From: Croceicoccus sp.
GTDB taxonomy: Bacteria > Pseudomonadota > Alphaproteobacteria > Sphingomonadales > Sphingomonadaceae
NCBI GenBank assembly: GCA_002694745.1
Contig: NZMY01000016.1
Coordinates: 1-64,000 of the forward strand
Direction of reading: 5' to 3'
DNA length: 64,000 bases
A program made the translations under genes and the position numbers. A model generated the notes under the pieces. The model saw only the letters and a list, made by a program, of their open reading frames with translations, did no database searches and had not been told where the DNA came from. Below are positions 47,279-55,454 of the stretch, piece after piece. Positions within the stretch are counted from its first letter, which is position 1. The number at the start of each line of letters is the position of its first letter.

Positions 47279-47752
47279 TCAATCGACCATGGCGAACTGC
47301 GCAGGCCGCGCGGGCGACAGCAGATGCTCCGCCGCCAGCACCAGCTCCGCCTGTCCGCCATTGCTGGCCAGATCGCGCGTCACCTGCTTGAGCTGGTCGC
47401 ATTGCAGCCACGGATGTCCCAGCCCGTACTGGTTCGCCATGCCCACGCTGATCTTGTCCATCTCGCGCTTGGCCCCGCGCTCGCCCAGCCGCTTCACATG
47501 GCCGTTCTTCAGCGTGGCATAGGCGCCCTTCATGATGGTCAGCCGCTTGGCCGAGAAATCGTTGTAATCCGCCTGGAAATCATGCGCGCCCTTGCGGCAG
47601 CGCAGCGAGGTCACCATCAGCATGATGTCCAGCTTGCGCAGGTTTTCCGCCTGCGCGGCGTCGGCAGGCGTCTCTGCCAGTGCGGCCTGCGGCGCGCCCG
47701 CCAGCATGGCAAAGGCCGATGCGGCCGCGGCAATTGTCCTGAAAGTCCCCAT
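47279..47752 (-). CDS. Exported protein of unknown function near ahcY
   Basis: A 157-residue protein with a good signal peptide (MGTFRTIAAAASAFAMLAGA, cut near ALAETP). The mature part is helical with LDIMLMVTSLRCRKGAHDFQADYNDF, two cysteines (52 and 118) that could bond, and a YGLGHPWLQCDQLKQV segment. It is read in the same direction as ahcY but is separated from it by hairpins and the SahR-like site. It has no similarity to SAH hydrolase itself, so that name should not be transferred to it by position. Function unknown. Confidence 0.7.
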   Translation of the reverse strand: MGTFRTIAAAASAFAMLAGAPQAALAETPADAAQAENLRKLDIMLMVTSLRCRKGAHDFQADYNDFSAKRLTIMKGAYATLKNGHVKRLGERGAKREMDKISVGMANQYGLGHPWLQCDQLKQVTRDLASNGGQAELVLAAEHLLSPARPAQFAMVD

Positions 47753-47980
47753 TTCGCATATCCCCGGTCTGCCCGGACCGCCCCTCGGTCCATGGTCAGC
47801 AGGATCGCGCGATTCCTTTACTCAATCTTCAAGCTGCGCGGTAAACCGATCTTAACCATGGCGCGCACAGTTCCGCCGCCCTTCTCGCACGGCGCCTCCT
47901 TGCACCGGGCCGCGCAGCCCCTATGTCTCGCCCTGACGCGCGTTAAGGCGCGGATGCACGGGAAAGAAGGACACAACACC

Positions 47981-48460
47981 ATGACCATCAAGCAAGGCGA
48001 AAAACTGCCCGACGTGACGCTGACCAAGACCACCCCCGACGGCCCGGAAAAGGTCCAGTCCGCCGATTATTTCGCCGGCAAGAAGGTGGCCCTGTTCTCG
48101 GTCCCCGGCGCCTTCACCCCGACCTGCTCGGCCAAGCACCTGCCGGGTTTCGTCGAAAAGGCGGACGAGCTTAAGTCCAAGGGCGTCGATGAAATCGCCT
48201 GCACCGCCGTGAACGATCCCTTCGTGATGCAGGCATGGTGCGACCGCGACGGCAGCGAGGCGATCACCATGCTCGCCGATGGCAATGGCGACTTCGCCGA
48301 AGCGCTGGGCCTGACCATGGACGGCAGCGGCTTTGGCCTGGGCAAGCGCGGCCAGCGCTGGTCGATGGTGGTCGACGACGGCACCGTCACGGAACTGAAT
48401 GTCGAGGATCCGGGCGCGTTCGAGAAATCGACCGCCGAATACATGCTCGACCAGCTCTGA
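47981..48460 (+). CDS. Peroxiredoxin (Prx5-type)
   Basis: A 159-residue thiol peroxidase with the peroxidatic Cys49 in VPGAFTPTCSAKHLPGF, the signature of the Prx5/AhpE-like class. It reduces hydrogen and organic peroxides in the cytoplasm. A second cysteine (IACTA, about 76) and a third (AWCDRD, about 87) may act as resolving residues. AGAAGGA stands 9 bases before the ATG at 47981; the much longer upstream frame has no support. A T-run hairpin follows the stop. No regulator is adjacent. Confidence 0.93.
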   Translation: MTIKQGEKLPDVTLTKTTPDGPEKVQSADYFAGKKVALFSVPGAFTPTCSAKHLPGFVEKADELKSKGVDEIACTAVNDPFVMQAWCDRDGSEAITMLADGNGDFAEALGLTMDGSGFGLGKRGQRWSMVVDDGTVTELNVEDPGAFEKSTAEYMLDQL

Positions 48461-48481
48461 TTCCAGGCCGAGATTAAAGAG

Positions 48482-48512
48482 GGGCGCTTCCGTTCGCGGA
48501 GGCGCCCTTTTT
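48482..48512 (+). terminator. Rho-independent terminator after peroxiredoxin
   Basis: GGGCGCTTCC (48482-48491) and GGAGGCGCCC (48498-48507) form a 10-bp stem with one G-T pair and a 6-base loop, directly followed by TTTTT. It begins 21 bases after the stop codon. Confidence 0.9.
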
Positions 48513-48602
48513 CGTTGCGCTTTTCCATGGCGCCCCCTTCCCCTCGGGTTTCGCCGTGTTACGGTGCCTTTCGGTCGAACTCGGGTCGCTTGGGGAAAGA
48601 CC

Positions 48603-49973
48603 ATGATCGCCAGACTGCTCGCCATGGCCGCCGCCTTGCTGGCCGCCCTGTCCGTCACCGCACGCGCCCAAGACCTGCTGATCCAGAACGTCCGGCTGAT
48701 CGACCTTTCCGCCGAAAGCCCGCAATTGAGCGCGCCGCAATCCGTGCTGATACGCGGCGACCGGATCGCCGCCATCGCGCCGGTCGGTGCCATCCCCGTG
48801 CCCGAAGGCGTCACCCCGATCGACGGAAACGGCGGCTATCTCCTCCCCGGCCTTACCGACATGCATGTGCACGTGTGGGATCAGGCCTCGCTCGGCTCCT
48901 ATCTGGCGCATGGGGTAACGGCGATCCGCAATGCCTCGGGCATGCCGTTCCATCTGGACCTCGCGCAGCGGATCGAGGCGGGCGAGCTGGCTGGCCCGCG
49001 CCTCCTCACCACCGGCCCGATCCTAAACAGCCACGGGGCGAACGAACAACTCAACCACCAGTTCGTCACCACCAGTGCCGAAGCGCGCGCCGCCGTCCGC
49101 TGGCAGCACGAGGCGGGCTTTCGCCACCTCAAGGTCTATTCCAATCTCACGCGCGAGGCATGGGCGGGCGTCAAGGCAGAGGCCGAGGCGCTGGACATGA
49201 CGATCATGGGCCACACACCCGAAGGCATCCGCGCCCAAGGCACACCCCGCGACCGTCCCTTCGACATGGCGTTCACCGATCTGCTCGATGCGGGCTTCGT
49301 CACGATCGAGCATGTCGAGAGCATCGTCTGGCACGGATTGCGGAACCGCCACGATCCGGCTGCCGCCCACGCGCTGGCGCAGCGCATCGCCGCATCAGGC
49401 ACGCCTGTCGATCCCACGCTGGTCGCCTTTCGCAACCTGCTCCACGTCGCCGAGACGAAGGGGGCCTATCTGCGGCGACCCGGCACCGAATGGATGAACC
49501 CGATGCTGGTCGCGCAGTCACAGGGCGAATACGACCGCTGGACGAACGAAGCGGTCGAACCCAACCGCGAGGCCTTTGCCTTCTACAAGCAGATGACGAA
49601 GATGCTGTCCGACGCGGGCGTCACGCTGGTCGACGAGCTGGAATTGCTGGTCGAAGCGGGCCTCTCCCCCGCTCAGGCGCTGCGCACCGCCACGCTGAAC
49701 CCCGCGCAGGTGCTGGGCGAGGACGCGACACGCGGCCGCATCGCGCCGGGCATGATCGCGGACATGGTGCTGGTGAACGCCGACCCGCTAGAGGATTTTA
49801 CCGCGCTGCGAAGCCCCGTGCTGGTCATCGCACAGGGCCGCCCTCACGACCGCGCCGCACTGGACGCCTTGCTGGACGAAGCCGCCAGACCCGACCTCGC
49901 CCGCACGCAGGCAAACGTGATCGCCGGGCTGCAGGCGCAGGGCACCGATGTCAGCGACCTGACGGGGGGCTGA
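48603..49973 (+). CDS. Amidohydrolase family protein lacking the catalytic Asp segment
   Basis: A 456-residue exported metal-dependent hydrolase (signal peptide MIARLLAMAAALLAALSVTA, cut near ARAQ). The N-terminal metal HxH is DMHVHV (H88, H90), Lys177 lies in HLKVYS, and H204 and H237 lie in GHTPEG and IEHVES, as in imidazolonepropionase-like enzymes. Where the family has GTDAG plus about 20 more residues before the HDELELLVEAG helix, this protein goes straight from SDAGVTL to VDELELLVEAGL. The essential Asp ligand is thus absent, apparently by in-frame deletion near 49620-49634. It may be inactive or use another residue. No stop or frameshift is present. Confidence 0.82.
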   Translation: MIARLLAMAAALLAALSVTARAQDLLIQNVRLIDLSAESPQLSAPQSVLIRGDRIAAIAPVGAIPVPEGVTPIDGNGGYLLPGLTDMHVHVWDQASLGSYLAHGVTAIRNASGMPFHLDLAQRIEAGELAGPRLLTTGPILNSHGANEQLNHQFVTTSAEARAAVRWQHEAGFRHLKVYSNLTREAWAGVKAEAEALDMTIMGHTPEGIRAQGTPRDRPFDMAFTDLLDAGFVTIEHVESIVWHGLRNRHDPAAAHALAQRIAASGTPVDPTLVAFRNLLHVAETKGAYLRRPGTEWMNPMLVAQSQGEYDRWTNEAVEPNREAFAFYKQMTKMLSDAGVTLVDELELLVEAGLSPAQALRTATLNPAQVLGEDATRGRIAPGMIADMVLVNADPLEDFTALRSPVLVIAQGRPHDRAALDALLDEAARPDLARTQANVIAGLQAQGTDVSDLTGG

Positions 49974-50061
49974 AGTTGCCCGCGAGAGGAATGTTCGCCG
50001 GCAATTCAATCGAACAATCGTCCGGCCCATGCGGCCTTGCAGCCTGATCGCACGGAAAAGC

Positions 50062-51525
50062 TCAATCCTCCGCCGCGTGTGCCTTGAACTTCTCGATCAG
50101 CTTCGCGAAATCGCCCGACATTGCTTCCTGCCGTGGCGGGAACTCCTTGAAGGTCATCACGTGCTGGGTCATGAAATCGATGATCGGCAGCAGCACCCAG
50201 CCCTTGTGCTCGGCCAGCTTGCGATTGACGTCGCCCCATTGCCGTTCATACGGGTCCATCAGGATGTTGGTGATCATCGGTCGTCCCAGATGGACCAGCG
50301 GGTTGTCCCATTTTCCTTCCATCTTCGCCGCGATGGTCACCTTCCACGGTCCGTATCGGACAGCCGTCAGATTGACCTCGTCGTAGTAGAAGTAATGCTT
50401 GCGCGCCGACGGTCCCTTGCCGGTAAACAGCGCGGTCTGGTCATAGCCGTCGAGGTGGACCTTGTATGTCTTGCCCTCGTGCTCGACGCCTTCCCTCAGC
50501 TTCTTGTCGATGTCGGACATGCCGACCAGCGCCGCGAAGGTCATGAAGAAATCCTCCATGGCAACGATATCCGAACTGACCTGCCTGGGCGGGATCTTTC
50601 CGGGATAGCGGATGACGCAGGGGACGCGGACGCCGCCTTCCCATGTGGTCCCCTTGTCCCCTCGAAACGGCGATGTGCCGCCTTCCGGCCACATGTACTG
50701 ATAGGCGCCGTTGTCGGTGGTATAGACGACGATGGTATCCTCGGCGATGCCCAGCTCGTCCAGCTTGTCCAGCAACTGGCCGACATGGCCGTCATGCTCT
50801 GCAAGACCGTCCCCATAGATGTCCGCTTCCGAAGCGCGCGACACGCCCTTTCGCTCGTCGAGCAAATGGGTGAACACATGCATGCGGCTGGCGCAATGCC
50901 AGACGAAGAAGGGCGTATCCTCCTTCACCTTGCGCTCCATGAAATCGGATGTCTTGGCGACGATCTCGTCGTCGAAGGTCTTCATGCGCTCGGTATCCAG
51001 CACGCCTTCGTCCTTGGTCTCGCCATCGGCGGAGCCGGAAATGACGCCGCGCACGCTCCATTTCTTCTCGAACTCCGACGTCTGGGGCCGGTCGGGGTCT
51101 TCCGGATCCTCGTTCGCGTTGAGGTGATAGAGATTGCCGAAGAACTCGTCGAAACCGTGACGATGGGGCAGATGCTCCTCCCGGTCGCCAAGGTGGTTCT
51201 TGCCGAACTGGGCGGTGGCATAGCCATGCATCTTCAGGATCTGCGCGATGGTCGGGTCCTCGGACGACATGCCTTGCGGCGCACCGGCGCAGCCCACGGT
51301 GGTCAGCCCCGTGCGAGCAGGCATCTGGCCGGTGATGAAGGCAGCCCGCCCGGCCGTGCACGACGGCTGGGCGTAAAAGGACGTCAGCTTGATGCCCTCA
51401 TCGGCTATCCTGTCGATATTGGGCGTGGGCACGCCCATGATGTCGCCGCCAAAGCAGCTGACATTCGAATAGCCGATATCGTCTCCGAAAATGACGAGGA
51501 TGTTGGGCTTTTTCTTGTCGGGCAT
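50062..51525 (-). CDS. Sulfatase (formylglycine-type arylsulfatase family)
   Basis: A 487-residue sulfatase. The active-site motif is CTAGR (Cys about 56 in PSCTAGRAAFITG), the C-x-A-x-R form that must be converted to formylglycine by a sulfatase-maturing enzyme. FGDDIG provides metal-binding aspartates, and later YTTDNGAYQ and WEGGVRVPCVIRYPGKI are standard. There is no signal peptide, so it is predicted cytoplasmic, which is unusual for arylsulfatases of this type. The ATG at 51525 was chosen with AAAGG 8 bases upstream; GTG at 51531 is an alternative. It is convergent with the amidohydrolase. Substrate unknown. Confidence 0.87.
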   Translation of the reverse strand: MPDKKKPNILVIFGDDIGYSNVSCFGGDIMGVPTPNIDRIADEGIKLTSFYAQPSCTAGRAAFITGQMPARTGLTTVGCAGAPQGMSSEDPTIAQILKMHGYATAQFGKNHLGDREEHLPHRHGFDEFFGNLYHLNANEDPEDPDRPQTSEFEKKWSVRGVISGSADGETKDEGVLDTERMKTFDDEIVAKTSDFMERKVKEDTPFFVWHCASRMHVFTHLLDERKGVSRASEADIYGDGLAEHDGHVGQLLDKLDELGIAEDTIVVYTTDNGAYQYMWPEGGTSPFRGDKGTTWEGGVRVPCVIRYPGKIPPRQVSSDIVAMEDFFMTFAALVGMSDIDKKLREGVEHEGKTYKVHLDGYDQTALFTGKGPSARKHYFYYDEVNLTAVRYGPWKVTIAAKMEGKWDNPLVHLGRPMITNILMDPYERQWGDVNRKLAEHKGWVLLPIIDFMTQHVMTFKEFPPRQEAMSGDFAKLIEKFKAHAAED

Positions 51526-51837
51526 GATCACGACCTTTCTAAGTAATCTTGAAAGACATGATCCGGGTTTAGGGCGCGAGTCTGAACCTTAGTATCGGGG
51601 TAAGGCACGAGTTCTGTCGCGGTTTCCACTGTCCTACAGCCCGGCCGTATCGTAACACCGCCGCTCGCCCGAAACGGCGATGCGGTTCTTTCCCAATGTC
51701 GATTTTCTCCGGATGTTTTCCCCGGCCCCGCGCGGTGTCACCTTTGGCCCGCAAGGCCAGCATTTCCGCGCCTTACGGCCGGGTGACAGCCCTTGTAGGA
51801 CGTGTCGCCTTTGTCACTTTTCGCCGGGCTTTACGCC
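51526..51837. other. Intergenic region between sulfatase and parC
   Basis: I see no gene in these 312 bases. They hold the sulfatase upstream region and the tail of the parC transcript. A weak inverted pair CGCC/GGCG occurs around 51660-51680, and the stretch near 51540-51600 is less GC-rich, as expected for a promoter. Short open frames are chance. Confidence 0.4.
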
Positions 51838-54165
51838 TCAGGCCGCATCGCCGCCCTGAAAGGTGTTGTCGCGCGGAAAGCCGTTGGGCGGCAGGCGGCC
51901 TGCCGCGCCGCGCGCGACCTTCCATTGCCACATGTCGCTCTCGGTCCGGGTCCGCCCGCTGTCGCCGCCCATCTTCCACGACAGGCCCTCGTCCAGCTTC
52001 AGCGTGATCGCATCGGACAGCCCGCCATCGCGGTAACGCTGCAGCTGCACCCCCTGCCCGCGCGCCATCACCGGCAGTTCCTCAAGGCTGAAGATCACCA
52101 GCTTGCGGTTGTCGCCCACCACCGCGACATGATCGTCCTGCGGCGCGATCTCGCGCACGATCTTCAGCGTGACCTTGTCCTTCAGGTTCACGACCTGGCG
52201 GCCCTTGCGCGTCTCGGCCAGCAGCTCGTCCATCTCGGCGGCAAAGCCCCGGCCCGCGCTGTTCGCCAGCAGGATCTGCCCGCCCTTGCGATAGACCAGC
52301 ACCGCGACGATCGGCTGACCCGAATCGATGTCGAGCGTGGTGCGAAGCGGCTCGCCAAAGCCCCGCCCGCCCGGCAGCTTGTCGCAGCCCAGCGTGTAAA
52401 AGCGCCCGTCGCCGCTGGCGATCAGCAGCTTGTCGGTGGTCTGCGCATGCAGCGCGAATGCCGGCCCGTCGCCTTCCTTGAACTTGAAGTCCGCGCCCTT
52501 GCCGTCGGGGCCAAGGTCGACGTGCCCCTTCATCCCCCGCACCCAGCCGCGCGCCGAGATGATGACCGTGACCGGCTCCTTCTCGATCATGGCGTCCATG
52601 CTGAACTCGACCGCGGGCTCGGCCTCGGCCACGGTGGTGCGGCGCTTGCCCAGCGCGGTATCCACTGCATATTCCTTGCGCAGCGCAGTCAGGTCGCGCT
52701 TCAACCGCGTGCGCTGGCGCGCGGGGCTGTCGATCAGCTTCTGCAAGTCCTCGCGCTCGGCCAGCAGCGCGTCGTGCTCCCCCCGAAGCTCCATCTCCTC
52801 CAGCTTGCGCAGGGACCGCAGCCGCATGTTCAGGATCGCCTCGGCCTGCCTGTCGGTCAGCGCGAACTCGGCCATCATGACCTGCTTGGGTTCGTCCTCG
52901 GTCCGGATGATCTCGATCACGCGGTCGAGGTTGAGGAAGGCGATGATATAGCCTTCGACCAGTTCCAGCCGCCGGGAGATCTGTTCGAGCCGGTGGTTGG
53001 CGCGGCGCAGCAATATGTCGATCTGCGAGGCGATCCAGTGCTGCAGAACCTCGCCCAGCCCCATCACCTGCGGCGTACGTGTCGCATCCAGCACGTTGAG
53101 ATTGAGGCTGAAGCGGCTTTCCAGATCGGTCAGCCTGTAGAGGCTTTCTTTCAGCAATTCCGGATCGACGTTGCGGCTGCGCGGGACGAGGACGATGCGG
53201 ATCTGTTCGTCGCTCTCGTCGCGAACGTCTTCCAGGATGGGCAGCTTGCGGTCGCCGATCAGCTGCGCGATCTGCTCGATCAGCCGGCCCTTCTGCACCT
53301 GGTAGGGTATCTCGCTGATCACCAGCTGCCACTGCCCGCCGCCCAGCCGCTCGATCCCGGCGTCGCGGTCGGCCTCGCTCGCGGCCTCGGCGGCGTGGAA
53401 GCGGCCGCGCATGCGGAACGCGCCGCGACCGGTCTCATAGGCGTGCGAGATCGCCTCGGCGCTGTCGACCACCAGCCCGCCGGTGGCGAAGTCGGGGCCA
53501 TGGAACACTTCCATCAGCTCGGCATGTTCGGCGCGCGGATTGTCGATCAGCTTCAGAGCGGCATCGACGATCTCGGCCACGTTGTGGCTGGGGATGTTGG
53601 TCGCCATGCCCACCGCGATCCCGCTGGCGCCATTGGCCAGCAGGTTGGGGAAGATGCCGGGGAAGATGTCGGGCTCGGATTCCTCGCCATTATAGGTCGG
53701 GATGAAGTCGACCGTGCCCTCGTCCAGCCCCTGCATCAGCAGCATGGCGGTGCGCGTCAGCCGCGCCTCGGTATAGCGGTAGGCCGCGGCATTATCGCCG
53801 TCGATATTGCCGAAATTGCCCTGTCCCTCGACCAGCGGATAGCGCAGCGCGAAATCCTGCGCGAGGCGGACCATGGCGTCATAGACCGATGCATCGCCAT
53901 GCGGGTGATATTTGCCGATGACGTCGCCGACCACGCGGGCCGATTTCTTGAACGCATCGGTGGGGTTCAGCTTCAGCTGCCGCATCGCCCACAGCAGGCG
54001 GCGATGCACTGGCTTCAGCCCGTCGCGCAGATCCGGCAGCGAGCGCGCGGTGATCGTGGACAACGCATAGACGAGATAGCGTTCGGACAGCGCGGCATCG
54101 AAGGGCGCGTCGACCAGACGGTCGAACGGATCGGGTTCAAGCGTATCGGGAATCTCGTCGGCCAT
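51838..54165 (-). CDS. parC: DNA topoisomerase IV subunit A
   Basis: A 775-residue type IIA topoisomerase subunit. The catalytic Tyr131 lies in AAAYRYTEARLTRTA, and the DNA-gate helix reads KYHPHGDASVYDAMVRLAQ. The breakage-reunion domain is followed by a coiled coil (about 420-490) and a short six-blade-like C-terminal domain, which fits ParC rather than GyrA, as do the length and the MADEIP start. It decatenates chromosomes with ParE. In the quinolone region the residue equivalent to GyrA Ser83 is Ala92, followed by Ser93. The gene stands alone and is convergent with none of its direct neighbours. Confidence 0.93.
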   Translation of the reverse strand: MADEIPDTLEPDPFDRLVDAPFDAALSERYLVYALSTITARSLPDLRDGLKPVHRRLLWAMRQLKLNPTDAFKKSARVVGDVIGKYHPHGDASVYDAMVRLAQDFALRYPLVEGQGNFGNIDGDNAAAYRYTEARLTRTAMLLMQGLDEGTVDFIPTYNGEESEPDIFPGIFPNLLANGASGIAVGMATNIPSHNVAEIVDAALKLIDNPRAEHAELMEVFHGPDFATGGLVVDSAEAISHAYETGRGAFRMRGRFHAAEAASEADRDAGIERLGGGQWQLVISEIPYQVQKGRLIEQIAQLIGDRKLPILEDVRDESDEQIRIVLVPRSRNVDPELLKESLYRLTDLESRFSLNLNVLDATRTPQVMGLGEVLQHWIASQIDILLRRANHRLEQISRRLELVEGYIIAFLNLDRVIEIIRTEDEPKQVMMAEFALTDRQAEAILNMRLRSLRKLEEMELRGEHDALLAEREDLQKLIDSPARQRTRLKRDLTALRKEYAVDTALGKRRTTVAEAEPAVEFSMDAMIEKEPVTVIISARGWVRGMKGHVDLGPDGKGADFKFKEGDGPAFALHAQTTDKLLIASGDGRFYTLGCDKLPGGRGFGEPLRTTLDIDSGQPIVAVLVYRKGGQILLANSAGRGFAAEMDELLAETRKGRQVVNLKDKVTLKIVREIAPQDDHVAVVGDNRKLVIFSLEELPVMARGQGVQLQRYRDGGLSDAITLKLDEGLSWKMGGDSGRTRTESDMWQWKVARGAAGRLPPNGFPRDNTFQGGDAA

Positions 54166-54368
54166 TCCTGCGGATTAGCAAGCGGGCGCGGCAGCGCAAA
54201 GCGCGGGCGCAAGGCAATCCCCCGCCGCGGCATATTCGGCCGCGCTGCACGGGCTGCGCTCCGCATGCGACGAGCCGTTGAACAGACCGGAACGGGCCAT
54301 TCGCGCAGCCGTTAATTATACAAAGGCCCATAGATCATAGGCCCCACATAAAATTCAGGAGAACGAGC

Positions 54369-54914
54369 ATGACCCAACGCGTCCTCATAATCGCCACCAA
54401 TGGCTTTGAACAAAGCGAACTCACCGGCCCGCGCGACCGGCTGCGCAAGGATGGCTATGAAGTCATCGTCGCCAGTCCGGAAAGCGGCAAGATCAAGGGC
54501 TGGGACCAGGACGACTGGGGCGACGAAGTCGACGTCGACCTGACGCTGGATGAAGTCAGCACCGGCGATTACCACGCACTCGTCCTGCCGGGCGGGCAGA
54601 TCAATCCCGATATATTGCGCATCAACGATACGGCCGTTGGCCTCATCCGCGAATTCGCCAATGCAGGCAAGCCGGTCGCCGCTATCTGCCATGCTCCGTG
54701 GCTGCTGACCGAAGCGGATCTGGTACGCGGCAAGACCGTGACGAGCTGGCCGTCGGTGCGGCGCGACCTTGCCAATGCGGGCGCCAATGTCGTCGACCGC
54801 GAAGTGGTGGTCGATGGCAATATCATCACCAGCCGCAATCCGGACGATATTCCGGCCTTTGCCAGCGCAGTGAACGAAGCCCTGCAGAAAGCGGCCGAGC
54901 CCGCCGACGCCTGA
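54369..54914 (+). CDS. DJ-1/PfpI family protein (deglycase-like)
   Basis: A 181-residue class I glutamine amidotransferase-like protein of the DJ-1/PfpI family. The nucleophile is Cys107 in the elbow AAICHAPWLL; NGFEQSEL near the start supplies the conserved Glu. The PfpI/YhbO subgroup has been described as protease or as protein/nucleotide deglycase repairing glyoxal damage; which activity applies is not settled by sequence. Start with a GGAGA ahead (CAGGAGAACGAGC). A strong terminator follows. It stands alone between parC and the adhesin promoter region. Confidence 0.92.
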   Translation: MTQRVLIIATNGFEQSELTGPRDRLRKDGYEVIVASPESGKIKGWDQDDWGDEVDVDLTLDEVSTGDYHALVLPGGQINPDILRINDTAVGLIREFANAGKPVAAICHAPWLLTEADLVRGKTVTSWPSVRRDLANAGANVVDREVVVDGNIITSRNPDDIPAFASAVNEALQKAAEPADA

Positions 54915-54936
54915 TCGACCGATCCGGATGACGAAA

Positions 54937-54967
54937 GCCCCCACCCGCCGGCGGGGGTCTTTTTTTT
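54937..54967 (+). terminator. Rho-independent terminator after the DJ-1/PfpI gene
   Basis: GCCCCC (54937-54942) pairs with GGGGGT (54953-54958), with a GC-rich inner loop ACCCGCCGGC that can pair further, followed by CT and eight T residues. It is one of the clearest terminators of the window. Confidence 0.92.
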
Positions 54968-55454
54968 ATGCGCAATTTTGGCCCGCAAATCGATTCCCGG
55001 CGTGCATCGATCGGGAACAAGTTCAACGGCTTGATTGTTAACCTGCCTTGTTAACCGCGTTTGTCACCCGAGCGCCGCTTGCTCGGTCTTTCAGTCCCGC
55101 GTAAATCCGTTGGGAATCAGGGGAATTTCCGTTTTGTCTGGATGTTGGCCAACCGGCGCTATCCCATTTTGGCTCAGGTACAAGGGGGCGCTTGCTCCTA
55201 AGCTGTTAAGGTTCAACATTAATGTATCGGACAAGGGTCTTTCGGCCCGCGCGATGCACCTCGTGACCGCTGCCGAAGGGCGGTTCGTGACAGGTGCGGC
55301 GTACCGGGCATGACCGGTTGCCGGGCAAGGGGTCGATGCTCGCTGCCATGAAGGCGGCTGCATCGAAGAAAGCAATAAGCGGACATCGGCCGACGGGCCG
55401 TTCCGCGGGGGGCCAGGCCGAAAGGACGACGCCCCGATCAATGGGGCGTAGTCG
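54968..55454. other. Long regulatory region upstream of the adhesin gene
   Basis: This 487-base gap has no gene. It contains a 13-bp-spaced direct repeat TTGTTAACC (55035-55043, 55048-55056), so that TTAA-N9-TTAA is formed, and a second TTAA-N9-TTAA at 55206-55222. Further on, TCGTGAC occurs twice around a small hairpin (near 55260-55292). I could not match it to a known riboswitch such as the c-di-GMP classes. It probably carries the adhesin promoter and a long leader. Confidence 0.45.
55425..55453 (+). promoter_or_regulatory. Hairpin covering the adhesin ribosome-binding site
   Basis: ACGCCCC (55429-55435) and GGGGCGT (55443-55449) pair perfectly over a 7-base loop; one mismatch later, GAC and GTC (55425-55427, 55451-55453) extend the stem. 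The 3' arm contains GGGGCG, the only ribosome-binding-site-like stretch, 6 bases before the ATG at 55455. Folding would hide the site and could give translational control. Confidence 0.5.

Noticed and set aside
47150-47980. Upstream extension of the peroxiredoxin frame to 436 residues
   Set aside because: The extra part crosses the opposite-strand exported gene and has no family similarity; the ATG at 47981 has a good ribosome-binding site.
54968-55454. c-di-GMP riboswitch ahead of the adhesin
   Set aside because: I looked for the GEMM core and did not find it by eye.
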